The notes under the pieces were generated by a model. The model did no database searches, was not told the origin of the DNA, and saw only the letters and a program-made list of their open reading frames with translations. This document shows, in pieces, positions 24,233 through 36,029 of a DNA stretch of 64,000 bases. The stretch spans positions 136,396,717 to 136,460,716 of the forward strand of contig CM031595.1 of assembly GCA_018398815.1 (NCBI GenBank), read 5' to 3'. Within the stretch, counting starts at the first letter, position 1, and every line of letters begins with the position of its first letter. The stretch comes from Conus ventricosus (taxonomy: Eukaryota > Mollusca > Gastropoda > Neogastropoda > Conidae). The position numbers were made by a program, and so were the translations under genes.

Positions 24233-24512
24233 ACTATGTGGTCCGGCTACAGCGAGGGACGTCCTGCCAAGATGGCGCGTCTGGCTCTCGGCGACGCCAA
24301 CGGCAACACTGAACAGCCGACCGGGGACGTGCTGACCAACGGCCAGTTTCCCCTGCACCCCGTGCACCACCCCGTGGGCTACCCGCTGCCCGGGGGCCAC
24401 TTTCCCCACCCGACCGGCGTGGGCCCCAGCGGCGGGGAGGTCAAGCCGGAGTATCTGACCGGAGCTTCGGGGGAGCCCCACACCGCTGCTGCTGCCTTCA
24501 CTCCTTCCTTGG
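24233..24512 (+). CDS. Pax2/5/8: Pax2/5/8 exon, transactivation-region start
   Basis: The acceptor is ttgttcccccag and the donor is ggtcagtt. The exon is read from phase 0 and leaves in phase 1 (93 codons plus one base). It starts TMWSGYSEGRPAKMARL, then a Gly/Pro/His-rich stretch (TNGQFPLHPVHHPVGYPL) and VKPEYLTG, which sits where vertebrate Pax2/5/8 have IKPEQTTEYS. Codons are strongly GC-rich at third positions, unlike the flanking introns, which supports real coding. No homeodomain-like residues are seen. By family analogy this region forms part of the Pro/Ser/Thr-rich activation domain. Confidence 0.85.
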
Positions 24513-25356
24513 GTCAGTTCAGCGGCAGCCCGCCGCACCACGTGATCTCTTGTGTGGTGTCGTTCGTTCCCTGGTGTTTGTCTGTAGATGGCTGTCTGTA
24601 GATGGCTGTCTGTAGATGGCTGTCTGTAGATGGCTTGGGGGCTTTTTTTCTTTGGTATTAGTTTTGGTCTCTTTTCTTCATTTTTATTTTACTTATTCAG
24701 CAGTTGTTGGTTTTTTTGTTTGTTTTTGTTCATGCTTGGAATGAGTCTGTGCTGGTTTGAATGCCCCTTGTTCATTTTGCAGCTGGTAGTTTTTTCTGTC
24801 ACCTGAAATTTGAAAATGAAAGCACAAAAACTGTGAAATCTTATGAAGACCAAACTGCAGTAGTACTGTTTGTCACTTGAAGATGTTGCTCATGGCTATG
24901 AAGATGCCCCTATACATGCCCCCACCACAGTCAAAAAAGAATTTTTTGGGGGGATAAATTAAAGAAATGAAAAGACATAAAATTAACAAAAGAAAAAGAA
25001 AGAAGCAAAAACAAAAGAAGGAAATTCAAGTCTGCGTGTGCTTTATTATTGTTGTTGTTTTACAAGGGTGGTGGTAGAAACGTCTCGTTTACATCTACGT
25101 CTTACCTGCCTGTAATGTCTCGTGCGTACCTGTCGTTTTCTGTTTAGCATGTTTTGAGTACCGTTTCTTTTCAGGGCTTTCCCCGTCCCTTGCCTTTAAA
25201 TTTGTTTTGTTGTTGTTGTTTTTTTTGTTGTAAGTCGTTGTTGTTTTTGAGTACCTGTCATATTTTTGTTGTTGTTGTTTCTACGACCAGCTGTTGTGTG
25301 TAGTCTGTCAGGAGGCTTGTTGCATGCGGTTTGTGCTTTTGTTCTGACCGTTGCAG
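24513..25356 (+). other. Intron of Pax2/5/8
   Basis: It contains four copies of a 15-base unit (tgtctgtagatggct) at about 24585-24636, then T-rich and GTT-rich sequence. No gene or mobile element is seen. It ends with ctgaccgttgcag. Confidence 0.7.
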
Positions 25357-25697
25357 CGCATGGCGGCACTGGACTCCCCCAGCACCCCCACAGCACCCCC
25401 CCTAGCAAAAAGCACCCCGGTAGCGATAGTGGCTCCCCACCCCAACTGCATAACAAAGCCGCCCCGATGACCACCATCCCGAGCCCCCGGCCAAACAGGA
25501 GAGGGTGGAGGTGAGCAGCCCCTCCCCCCACAGTGGCCACATGCCCGGCGCGGAGGGCACGTCCAACGGGAGCACCTTCACCGAGCTCAAGCCCGTCAAC
25601 TCCGTCAACGTCACCACCAGTAGCGGCACGGGCGCCGCGGGCGGCGGCGGAAACGGCACCGGGTACAATACCCTCCCTCCCATCCAGAACTTCTCCA
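25357..25697 (+). CDS. Pax2/5/8: Pax2/5/8 exon with a one-base frame disruption
   Basis: Entered in phase 1 it reads AHGGTGLPQHPHSTPPSKKH and on through a Ser/Pro-rich segment to about 25490, then would hit TGA at 25512. The next frame carries clear coding sequence, KQERVEVSSPSPHSGHM then FTELKPVNSVNVTTSS, ending PPIQNFSS at a GTACGT donor in phase 1. The exon is 341 nt, one short of what the flanking phases need, so one base is missing near 25440-25490, for example in the C5 run at 25484-25488. A 23-nt GT-AG intron (25513-25531 plus flanks) would also restore the frame but is implausibly short. The likely cause is an assembly error or a rare allele. Confidence 0.8.
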
Positions 25698-26307
25698 GTA
25701 CGTAAGCTATGCTCGATAGTTTTCAGGGCATAGGACAAGGCTCCCCCCTCCCCCACCCCCGGCCCCAGTTAGCTTCCACCCTCACCCCCAAACCATCCCA
25801 CCTTCCACTCATACCTCCTACTCCTGCACACCCCCCCCCCCCTCCCCCCCCTCTCCATCCTCGCCTCCTGTTCCTCGACTCCCGCTTCAAAGCGTTGTCC
25901 CCTTCTTCCTCGGGGACGTCAGTCTGGAGCACAGGCACCACCACCACCCCTTCCTTCCTCTCGCTTCCTCATAGCCTTAGGTGACTTGCACTCGCCAAAA
26001 ATTAATGTCTGCTTCTGTAACCAATTCTCCTATGTAGGAAAGTTGACACACGAAGCAGAGCATGTGCACCCCTTGCATTTTTTTTTATTTTTTTTTTTTA
26101 ATGTGTTGTTTTAGTTCGATAGATTGGTGGGATGATTACTCCACCCCCATCTCCCCCCCCCCCTACCCAATCCTTTTTGATGGACCAAACTGTTCCCTGA
26201 TTTTCATCGTGTTCAGTTTGCATGCAGCTTTCCTTCTGTTTTTTTCTTTCCCAATTATTTCGTGTCTTCTTGTTGTAAGGTTTAGTAACTAGACAGGACT
26301 CTCTCTC

Positions 26308-26371
<64 letters not shown>

Positions 26372-26447
26372 ACACACACAGACATATATACACAAACACA
26401 AGCGCGCGCGCACACACACACACACACACATACACACATACACACAC

Positions 26448-26481
<34 letters not shown>

Positions 26482-27679
26482 ACGCGCTCTCGCGCGCGCA
26501 CATTCACACGTACACAAACAATTATTACGTTTTTATTGAACAAATATGCTTTTACTCTTATTTTTTACATTGTCAGAATAAGTCTGATTTTTAATTTATT
26601 AATTTTTTCCCTGCATGGCGATATTTTTTTTTTTTTAACACTAGTTAAAACCCAGTCGCTGCTGCCTCTGTGTGTGCATCAGTGAAACGGTACTGGAGTT
26701 AAGAAAACTTTTTCAGCTCAAATAACAGTTAGGAAGACAATGAACTCGCACTTGCTGTCTTCTTGCAAGACATTTATTTGCGTTTTGTTTTTAATGGCTG
26801 AAATTAACCTCCATCAGAAAGCAAAAATATGAGGGAAAGAAAAGAAATTACAAAAACCGATCAGTCACTGTGTTTATCTTTTAAATTTTTTATTAATTAG
26901 AGATAAACATGTTATGAGTAGACAGCAAGGGCAGGGTTTTATCTTCTTTGACGTAATTCGGAATACGTGCGCACGTGCGCGCGCGCGCACACACACACAC
27001 AACACACACACACACTTGGGAGTGCACGCACACGCATAGTGTACACTAATGACTGAATGACAGTTTGACAGTGTCCACGTGGCGTAAATCCTCGGAAATA
27101 TATCTGACAGCATCAGCCATTCACTGGAAGTACAGTATTTGTTTTTCAAACAAGGTCAGGGACCACCATTCACAAATGATGCTTCGCTCGTCAGTTGGAC
27201 TATCGGCTAATCTTTGGTTTCTCAGTAGCTACAATATGAACATGTATATACGATGAGCAAAGGTTTATTTCGTTAGATTCGTGAGGTGTTTGTTCTTGTA
27301 TGATATCTTTGGAATGAAGAGTATTTGATGTTTTGATTCTGTTGGGAAGAAATCTGTTTCGACTCGAATGGTAATGACGATGACAGAATAACAATTTTGA
27401 CATGACTATAGTAGTGGTGAGAATAACAATTTTGACATGACTACAGAAATGATGTTGATAGTGATGATACCGATTCAAATTACATGGCGCTGTTCCCTAC
27501 AGAAAAACAGCTTAAGCGTTCCGCAGTCAATAATCTTCTGAAATACACTGAATTGTGATGGAAAATTCTGGTAACACACGACGAAAATGTGCCCTTAGAA
27601 TTGATTGAAAAGGTATGTACTTCCAATGATTCTGATGATGATGATGATGACGATGATGATGGTGGTGGTGGTGGAACAG
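25698..27679 (+). other. Intron of Pax2/5/8
   Basis: The C-rich stretch 25738-25860 contains C10-type runs. A large (CT)n/(CA)n block is listed separately. 26520-27600 is AT-rich unique sequence with a small CA/CG run at about 26970-27020 and a duplicated gaataacaattttgacatg (27386 and 27421). A GAT/GGT triplet run precedes the acceptor ggtggaacag. Confidence 0.7.
26298..26500 (+). repeat. (CT)n then (CA)n/(CG)n compound repeat
   Basis: About 36 CT units occupy 26298-26371. Interrupted CA runs with CGCG blocks follow to about 26500. Confidence 0.95.
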
Positions 27680-27784
27680 GCTACAGCAGCAACGCTTCCG
27701 CGTCCTACAACCCGAGTGCGAACAACAGCTCCGTGTCCATCGTTCTACCCCAGATGTACACGAACCCACCCGGCTCCGTCACTA
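27680..27784 (+). CDS. Pax2/5/8: Pax2/5/8 exon, Ser/Asn-rich segment
   Basis: The acceptor is gtggaacag and the donor is tagtgagt. The exon is 105 nt, phase 1 in and out, so its inclusion or skipping is frame-neutral. It completes a Ser codon with the previous exon and reads YSSNASASYNPSANNSS then VSIVLPQMYTNPPGSVT. It belongs to the low-complexity activation region. Recognition is by position, phase and codon bias rather than by a named domain. Confidence 0.8.
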
Positions 27785-28689
27785 GTGAGTATTGGCAACA
27801 GTTTTCCCCCAAAACTTTGTGTTGTCCAGAGCTAGAAAATAATGACGTGTTCGTGAGTTTTAACAAAAACGTAATGTTTTATTAAACTTGATAGACTACA
27901 CCTGAAGTAATGACAATAAATATGAAAATATGTTATGATTCATATGTATGGATTTGACAATTAATTGGTTCGAAGCATCTGCCTAGTGCCGACCTGTCTA
28001 AGTGAGATAGCGCCTCCTTGTCTGGGCCACGAGGAGAAAGAACCCTGGAGACGATCAATACTCCACACTTGTCAGTCAAACCCGCCACGAAAACCTCTTC
28101 ATCTCTCCACTTTCTTATCCTTCAAATAGTCCAGCGCGCTCTTGATATTCTTCCCTGTGGTTGAGAAAAGTGCCATCTGCAAACCCTAAATGAGAGGCCT
28201 CTTTTTTTTCTGGAACCTCGACCACAAGAGCCGATCGATTTCGCCGCTTTTTCTCCTCACTGTCCCTGCACAAACAGCTCGGCTGTAAAGGGTGATAACT
28301 CTTGTCAGTCACGCCTTGGCGGCCATGTTGGGAGGCTCTGACAATACGGGCACTCCAGTGTGGCCAGACACCTGTCAAACTCCAAATAACACGCGACACT
28401 CCCTGATCCTTTCCTCTACTCAACACAGGGAGAGTCTGTGAAAGGTTCTTGTACATTTCGCGCTTTAAAAGATAAAAAGAGAGAGAAGAAAGAAAAAAGA
28501 GAGAGAAGAAAGAAAAAAAAGGGGGAAAAAAAAGATGCCGGCGTCGCCACATCCGCCTACCGCTGAGATCTTTCCCAAACCACCCCCTCCTTAGCCATCC
28601 ACTTCAACCAGCCTCATTGACGACAATGGAAGGGGGTGGCTGGATATCAAAAGGAATGGGAGCTGGGAAGGGGGAAAATGAGATCATTT

Positions 28690-28910
28690 TGATATCAAAC
28701 GCGTTTACGCGGATTCTTCTTCTTCAGCCCGCTGACGGAATGGCTTCATTTTGTACCAGCGATTAGGGCCAGTCCGCCGGGCGGCCCGCCGCGACGGAGA
28801 AAAGGGTTAAAGCATGAGGGCTGTGTGATTGGTGTCGTGCGGTGAAATCAGCTGTCACGGCGTTAATGAGATGGGCGCTCGGACATAGTTAACCTTTACT
28901 CGGCTAGCCG
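28690..28910. promoter_or_regulatory. Candidate intronic regulatory island
   Basis: A repeat-poor block with a ttttgatatcaaacgcg palindrome-like site, gcgattagggcc, gtgtgattggtg, gaaatcagctgtcacggc and cgttaatgagatgg. The density of known homeodomain, E-box and CCAAT-like words is suggestive only. Confidence 0.3.
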
Positions 28911-29284
28911 TCATCCGGCGGCTGTAACATCCTCGGGGAAAGGGGGAGGTGGGGTGGTTGGGATCGCTACTCTGGGTTCTAGCCAGTAATTGGAATTCCC
29001 TAGTCGGTGGCCTCCCGGTGCCGAAAAGCACCGATTCTTGCTATGGTGGTGGGTGCTGAGAATTTTAAGTGTATCTAGAGAGGAAATCCTTTTGCGGGGT
29101 CCTGTCAGGCCAGGGTTACGTAACATGACCGTTCTGGGAGATTTTTCATGGTCCTGGCTCATCCTTGCACAGGCTTACCCCTAAACCATATACGCCTAAG
29201 AGGCAAAATATTAAACGCTTCCATTGGTGGTTTGATATATGCAAGTTGTTATGCAGAGTGGATGCTGTCATTCTTACTGGTGTG

Positions 29285-31640
29285 CGAATTTCAAAATAGC
29301 ACTTCAGACGTGCAGTGATTCTGTTCCGGCGTTGAAGGCATCCATTACCAGCTTCTGAAACGTCTCTCAGAGTGCGGTCTCCAGACTCTTTTACAATGTA
29401 CCCTCTGTCTGGACGATTGGTTACTCTTCGCCCGCTTTGAGGGAAAGCTTTTTATTATTCCAGATCCTAAACCTTGACCAGATGTTACCAACCCCTCTTG
29501 TTATCGTCCAACAGCTTTGACCAGTTCTCTTTGTAAATAAATGGAAAATATGCTCAGCTTACGATTGATGTGGAAGCTCGAAACCGATGGCCTCTTGGCC
29601 AAAGAACAGAGTGTTTTCAGTAAATACCATTGTGCTAGTGACCATTTAGTCCGTCGTGAAACCACCTTCTTCGATGCTTTTGTAAACAAAGAACATGTTG
29701 TTGCTCATTCTTTCTTTTTCTCTTTCTTTTCTCCCATTTTTTTCTGACGCCTGGAGAAGGCTTATAACACCACATGGAAATCTGGTATTCTCATCGATCT
29801 TCGTAATCTGGGTTTTGAGTCCATCGCCCTCTTTTTATGAAGAAATTTCTGGCTGATCGGTAGTTTCAAGTCCGTGTTGGCACCACGGTGTCTGACGTCA
29901 ACAAGCGGGAATTGGATGTACATCAGGAGAACATCCATTCTCCTGCACTCATGAGCATTAAAGTTAATGAGGTACTCAGCTGTGTAAACTGAAGGTCCGA
30001 GTCCTCTCCGTTTGTTGACGACTTTGCACTGTAAGCAGTGGGAGCCTCCTATGCTGCTGTACAAAGCCGACTGAAACGCTTTGATCTTGCCTCTTATCGC
30101 AAGATTCCGCCAGTGTTCTGCCTTATAGGACATTTTTGTTCTTTCTTTTGCTGAACTTTGTTCTAATTTTCCTTTTTTATTTGCAGAATTGACACTTCGA
30201 CAGGCTATCACTCAAAACACGAATGCTTCCTCATTCTCTCTTACTCCTTTTCTGCTTTGAAGGCCATTGCTGGCCATAATCTCAAGCACTCTCAACTCCT
30301 TTTCTGCTTTGGAGGCCATTGCTGGCCATAATCTCAAGCACTCTCAACTCCTTTTCTGCTTTGAAGGCCATTGCTGGCCATAATCTCAAGCACTCTCAAC
30401 TCCTTTTCTGCTTTGAAGGCCATTGCTGGCCATAATCTCAAGCACTCTCAACTCCTTTTCTGCTTTGAAGGCCATTGCTGGCCATAATCTCAAGCACTCT
30501 CAACTCCTTTTCTGCTTTGAAGGCCATTGCTGGCCATAATCTCAAGCACTCTCAACTCCTTTTCTGCTTTGAAGGCCATTGCTGGCCATAATCTCAAGCA
30601 CTCTCAACTCCTTTTCTGCTTTGAAGGCCATTGCTGGCCATAATCTCAAGCACTCTCAACTCCTTTTCTGCTTTGAAGGCCATTGCTGGCCATAATCTCA
30701 AGCACTCTCAACTCCTTTTCTGCTTTGAAGGCCATTGCTGGCCATAATCTCAAGCACTCTCAACTCCTTTTCTGCTTTGAAGGCCATTGCTGGCCATAAT
30801 CTCAAGCACTCTCAACTCCTTTTCTGCTTTGAAGGCCATTGCTGGCCATAATCTCAAGCACTCTCAACTCCTTTTCTGCTTTGAAGGCCATTGCTGGCCA
30901 TAATCTCAAGCACTCTCAACTCCTTTTCTGCTTTGAAGGCCATTGCTGGCCATAATCTCAAGCACTCTCAACTCCTTTTCTGCTTTGAAGGCCATTGCTG
31001 GCCATAATCTCAAGCACTCTCAACTCACGATTGTTTCTTTTCTTTTGTTTGTTTACTTAAAGCCGTACAGTTTTATCAAATCTGATGGATACAACATAGT
31101 ATTTGCTTGGGTTCCCGGTCATGTCGGCGTTTGAGGTGATGAGGTGGTTAGTCAACATGGCAGAAATGCTACAAATAACGAATGGAGCAGATTCTGTATC
31201 ACCCACTTCGATCTGAAGCCTGAAGTTTGCACCTGGGTCAAAGACCTCTGGAAAGAGAGCTGGAATGTGCAGACAGATGATAAACTTTTTCAAATCCGTC
31301 CATTTCCTAAAGACCTTTTACCATGTGTCACTGGCGGTCATAAGGAAGAAAGTTTAGTGCCGATTAGAAACAGGCCACCTCTTTTACACCCGCTAGCATC
31401 TTTTAAAAGGCTAAGAAGCTCCGTGGGGCATTCGGCATTCTTTACCACTTTCTATAAAATACGTCATTATAGTTTGCTGGGACGTAGTTGATCTCAGACA
31501 AAAACAGTTTACCGTGACTGTGTGAAAACCTTGTTCAGAGGAATTCCATTGGATGTGATTTTTTATTTCCTGACAGAAATAACTGTTTTTCATCTTAACT
31601 TAGCTTTTATGGAAGAACGACTTTTAAACATTTTTTTGCA
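29285..31640 (+). pseudogene. Decayed I/Nimb-like LINE fragment (RT, RNase H, 3' tail)
   Basis: The + strand aligns with the - strand LINE of 54.83-59.76 kb, starting at residues matching ELKLALQTC of its reverse transcriptase. Recognisable blocks are MWKLETDGLLA (about 29567-29600), AFVNKEHVVA (29679-29710), VDDF followed by AVGASYA (30015-30055), the RNase H stretch FAWVPGHVG (31105-31130) and KLFQIRPF (31285-31308). Stops and frameshifts are many, and a deletion lies between RT and RNase H near 30085. It continues to the shared 3' end near 31640. It sits in sense orientation within the Pax intron. No functional product is expected. Confidence 0.85.
30243..31027 (+). repeat. 52-bp tandem array derived from a LINE RNase H segment, 15 copies
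   Basis: The unit reads actccttttctgctttg, then aaggccattgctggcc, then ataatctcaagcactctca. Fifteen copies are almost identical; the second has ggaggcc. The unit translates to SALKAIAGHNLKHSQLL, matching SALEAIAGRNLQHPELL in the RNase H domain of the LINE at 55.55 kb. A GGCCA-TTGC-TGGCC mini-hairpin lies in each unit. Since 52 is not a multiple of 3, the frame shifts with every copy and no protein array results. Confidence 0.95.
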
Positions 31641-31762
31641 CGTTTTAAAACGTCTGTTTTAAAGAATTGAAAAGAACAATTTGTGTACTGAATTGATTTT
31701 GTTGACATGACAACTCTGATAAGTTCCGTCTCGGCCGATTTAGCTATAAATAACATAAATTG

Positions 31763-31765
<3 letters not shown>

Positions 31766-31811
<46 letters not shown>

Positions 31812-31930
31812 TGTGTGCGTGTGCGTGCGTGTTTGTGTGTTCGTGTGTGTGTGCGTGTGTGTGTGCGTGTGTGTGTGTATGTGCGCGCGCGCGTTTGCTT
31901 ATGTGTGTATGCGTGCGTGTGTGAGCAAGA
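31766..31930 (+). repeat. (GT)n with TGCG interruptions
   Basis: Pure GT units occupy 31766-31808, then mixed TGTGCG/TGTTCG repeats to about 31920. Confidence 0.9.
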
Positions 31931-32484
31931 GAGAGTAAGGATTCCAAATGACCAAAAAGAAGGGTTGAGGTAAACGGGGAGTGGAGGGGAGTAGAACGGG
32001 GGAAAGGGGGAGGGGGAAATGTGTGCGCAATCGTATACAACCATATACCATTGAAAAAAAGGCATTCGAGTGTATACGCGTTTTTGCATGAATAAGATCA
32101 TATATGATATGAAGTTCACTTAATATATACCTTTTTTTTTACACAAAAAAATAGGAATAGTAATTCGGGAACATGAACAATAGACGCCTTGACAGGGCTT
32201 TTGAGCTCATTGTGAAGGTGGTTCACAAAAACACGCAAGAAAACAACACTTCTCTTTGAATATACATGTCTTCGACTGTTGTTAATGTATACGTGAATCA
32301 GCAGGGTGTATTTACACATGCTTTTATAAAGAACAGTTTCCTTCCATGTGCGTGCCTTTTGTTTATATGTATGCTAAGTGCATGGGTATTACAAGCTGCA
32401 TTAGTATGAAGTTATGTGCATTTCACCATAGCAGAAAGAGGTACATTCCTTGTATATTATTGTTTGTATGTTTACGTCCTTTTC

Positions 32485-32535
32485 ACACACACGCGCGCGC
32501 GCGCGCACGCACACGCACACACACACACTCACACA

Positions 32536-32572
<37 letters not shown>
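32485..32572 (+). repeat. (CG)n/(CA)n microsatellite
   Basis: A CGCG block followed by interrupted CA units. Confidence 0.95.
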
Positions 32573-32573
<1 letters not shown>

Positions 32574-33025
32574 GCCTGTGACATGAAAAGGAATTCTCTC
32601 CAATGTTTTGCCAATTATTTTACAAGCAAACAGACAGACAAAGAAAGACAAGACAGAAAACAGTACCCTGCTCCTCATTACTTTGCTCGCGTGCAGGGTA
32701 GCACAGATGCCCATATCGCATTTAAACTTTCTGAACAACACAAAATTTGGCGCTGGGCCCCAAAGTAGTAGTCAGTCCCCATTCGGTTCAGAGACCAACA
32801 AAAAATCAAAGAGAATGTTTGGTACTCCGAGCTTTGGGCTCTAAAACACTCTGTTCAAGGAATAGTAATGGGTATTCACCTTCGAATTTGCTCTTCTTTT
32901 TTTTTTTCCTTTGTAAGACAGAATACAGACCAGCATCAGGGAAGCGATATTTCTTCTGGCGAGTATGCCAGTGGCAAAACGTTCTAAAGAGTAAATTAGA
33001 AGAAATATGTAGGCTTCCGAGTATG

Positions 33026-33028
<3 letters not shown>

Positions 33029-33095
<67 letters not shown>

Positions 33096-33096
33096 A
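33029..33096 (+). repeat. (GT)n(CG)n microsatellite
   Basis: About 29 GT units ending in CGCGCGCG. Confidence 0.95.
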
Positions 33097-33277
33097 TTAA
33101 TTTTATCAACTTTACAGCAATTTCACAGCGCTATAGCTTCTCATATTGGTAGGATTTTATTGTGTGTAACTACAACAAAACAGAAATGTTCGGGTCCCTC
33201 CTATCAGTTCCCGTCATTGCTAACCTTAGAAACCCAAACAATCTGGGATGAAACAGCCAGGCTGTCTCATCTGCCCT

Positions 33278-33299
33278 CCCCCCCCCCCCCCCCCCCCCC
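33278..33299 (+). repeat. Poly-C tract (22 C)
   Basis: A C run followed by C-rich CCACC/CCCTT sequence to about 33355. Confidence 0.9.
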
Positions 33300-33719
33300 T
33301 TCCACCACCCCCACCCCCTTCCGCACCCCACCCCACCCCGCCCTACCCCCGGCCACAGTGATGTATGGTGACAAAACATGTCTCCCTCTCTAGGAACTGT
33401 TGAGGGCAAGATAAAACGGGTCCCGTATCTCATTTCTAGGATTGCTGACAAATTGTTTTGTTGCCAGACTTCGCAGCCTCCGGGCCCTCCCACCCCCCGC
33501 CGCTCCCCCTCCCCCTATCTGGTGTCGGCGCGGAAGACACAGGGGACGATTCTAGTTGATGAAGATCTCGATTAATTCCTGCTAATGCAGCCCTTGTTCT
33601 CCAGAGATGTCCGAGCGCCCGTCCTGTGATATTAGAATATTAAAAAGCATATGGCCTGGAGGCGCGGGCCGGGGGAGGCCAGACGAGCTCTTCGCTTCTT
33701 CAGTTTCTGGGGCCCAGCT

Positions 33720-33729
33720 GTGTGTGTGT

Positions 33730-33787
<58 letters not shown>

Positions 33788-33797
33788 CGCGCGCGCG
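33720..33797 (+). repeat. (GT)n(GC)n microsatellite
   Basis: GT units run into a GCGCGC block, a potential Z-DNA former. Confidence 0.95.
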
Positions 33798-34099
33798 GCA
33801 GTGTTGGAAGGGAGCTGTGATTGGATCAGGGGAAATAAGTTTACGATAGAATTATCTACATTGCTGTTACAAGGTCTGATTCCAGGGGAAAACAGTCATA
33901 GATGAAACAGTAAACAAAGGGATGGATAAAGGGGTAAACGATGAAGAAAATAGGACAGTGCGCGAACTCTTTGCTGTACACATTGATGGAATTGTCGGCA
34001 GTCAAATGGATGAGATTGCCAGCAGTTGGAAATTCTTTGTGTGAGGGAGAAACACACCAGTTTACAACAGTCACTTAAATGCACCCTCTGATCTATGTG

Positions 34100-34369
34100 A
34101 TGATCTATGTGATGTTAGATACTTTTGATTGGGTCTTTTTATGTTTGATGAAAGCATTATTGCACTCGAGTGACTGTTATGATATGAATTCGGCAGATTT
34201 CTTTTTCTCTCTTATGGAAGAATAGACATCGAAAGATGATCTGTGTGAGGTTAGAAGATACTTTTGGTTGGGTCTTTTTGTTGTTTGATGAAAGCATTAT
34301 TGCATTCGAGTGACTGTTGTGATATGGTTTCGGCAGATTTCTTTTTCTCTCTTATGGAAGAATAGACAT
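34100..34369 (+). repeat. Tandem duplication, ~135-bp unit
   Basis: Copy 1 (34100-34229) and copy 2 (34235-34369) share gatgatct-tgtga, gggtctttttgttt-type sequence, aaagcattattgca, cgagtgactgtt and cttatggaagaatagacat with about ten differences. No coding content is seen. Confidence 0.9.
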
Positions 34370-34859
34370 TATCAGCATGTTCATTTAAATTACATTTAGC
34401 GCAAAATCCTATCACAAACTAGTGTGGGAACCCCATAAACACGAAAATGAGAAGACTGTTTGCATGTGATTAAATGCTAGTTTAATTATTTACGAAGCTA
34501 AACGAAATAACAAGCTATTGGCATTTCGTTGAGTATTTCAGAATTGTGTCAGATGTGCTGTTCACTGACCAAAAATTATTTTTGAAGGGAATATAAAAGA
34601 GATTTTAAATGGCACTTCCACTCCCCTAACGCGGTTTTTAAAACATACATAAGACGGTGCCAGCCATGGAAATGAAAGAAGCCTTACTGCTGGTGCGTGT
34701 GTTTGGGAGGATGGTCGAAGCCTGGCCACCACCCTCTGAGGTTCTCTCCTCGCTGGTGTGTGGAGAGGGAGGGAGGGACCGCCACAAGACGGTGCTTTAT
34801 TGGCGCACGCGCCGACTTGGGGAGATTGTCTGGAAGCAGCCCCTACTTCAGCCTGATGG

Positions 34860-35300
34860 CCTCTCGCTCTGTCCCGATCATCCTTCTCCCCCGTAATTGG
34901 ATCGCAATTCCCACGGAGGGGGTAACGCGATAGCTCCAGTGTTCAGGGGCCATAGTTACAAGGGGGAAGACACTCTATCGTTGCAGGAGGCGGAAGTTGT
35001 AGGCTTGTAATTTGTGAGGCCTTCCCATCGTGTGTGTGTGCCTCTGTGTGAGTGTGTGTGTGTGAGTGTGTGTGTGTGTGTGTGTATGGAGGGAGGGAGG
35101 AAGGAAGGGAGGGGGAGGCAACAGCCGCTGGGCGTTTGTCAGCCGTCCGTCTTTGATTGTGTGGCAATATCCTGGCAAACTCATTTCCAGAAATTGAATT
35201 GCTAGCTGAGGAAGATACAACAACAAACAAGAAAGAGAGAGAGGGGGGGGGGGGGGGGAGGGGGAGTGGTTACTGAGACGGGTGATGTGTGCTTGTGATT
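34860..35300 (+). repeat. (GT)n, GGAG and poly-G repeats around a unique block
   Basis: TGTG/TGAG repeats at 35029-35085, GGGAGGA to 35116 and a G12 run at 35245-35257 surround unique sequence that includes gtaattggatcgcaattcc (34894-34912). Confidence 0.8.
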
Positions 35301-35457
35301 GCCAGTGACTCCTGTTAAATCAATCATTTTTTTTCCTTCACTCAGAGAATCCGAAGCATAAAACCGTCTCTGAATTAAAACAAGTCTCTGGCTCGTATGA
35401 AAATAGATATACATATTGCTGTAGGATTGGATGTCTGCGTGCACGGTACGCCCCCCC

Positions 35458-35463
<6 letters not shown>

Positions 35464-35521
<58 letters not shown>

Positions 35522-35710
35522 GCACACACACACACAAATACAGGGTTACATACCACTGTATGTGTGTATGTATGTATGTATATGCATGTATGTATGTATG
35601 TACGTTTGTATTATGTATCCAGATAGATAGGTACCTAGATAGAGTTATCTAGATAGATAGGTATCTAGATAGAGAGTATCTGGATAGCTAGCTAGCTAGA
35701 TGGATGGATG
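35464..35710 (+). repeat. (CT)n, (GTAT)n and (GATA)n microsatellites
   Basis: (CT)n at 35464-35519, (CA) to 35535, GTAT/TATG tetranucleotides at 35560-35605 and TAGATAGG/GATA-type repeats at 35619-35712. Confidence 0.95.
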
Positions 35711-36029
35711 GAGATATATAAATATATGTGGAGAAAACAGCCGTATGTGCTTGTATGGTGGGGAAGTGGACAAATTGCAACCTGCATTCTACCAACCACC
35801 CCTCGTATGTCGTGCACGTTCTGACGCCAGCTCTTGAGCCATTGTCATCGGCACTGATCTTGGCTCCAGCCGGCATAGAAACGCCCACTGGCCGGCCATT
35901 CATCGCCATGAAAGCCAATCAGCGCGGCTATTCTGTGATGGCTGGCCATTGTAGTCTGCACTCAGACTACACACAGGTCATCATCGCTTTGTGGGAACAC
36001 TGTCGGTTCTCAGGCTTGCCAGTGAGGGA

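Noticed and set aside
25513..25535. A 23-nt GT-AG micro-intron restoring the Pax frame
   Set aside because: Too short for normal splicing; coding-like sequence continues through it in the other frame, so a missing base upstream is more likely.
30243..31027. CRISPR-like regular repeats
   Set aside because: Copies are directly adjacent with no unique spacers, and the unit is LINE RNase H sequence in an animal intron.
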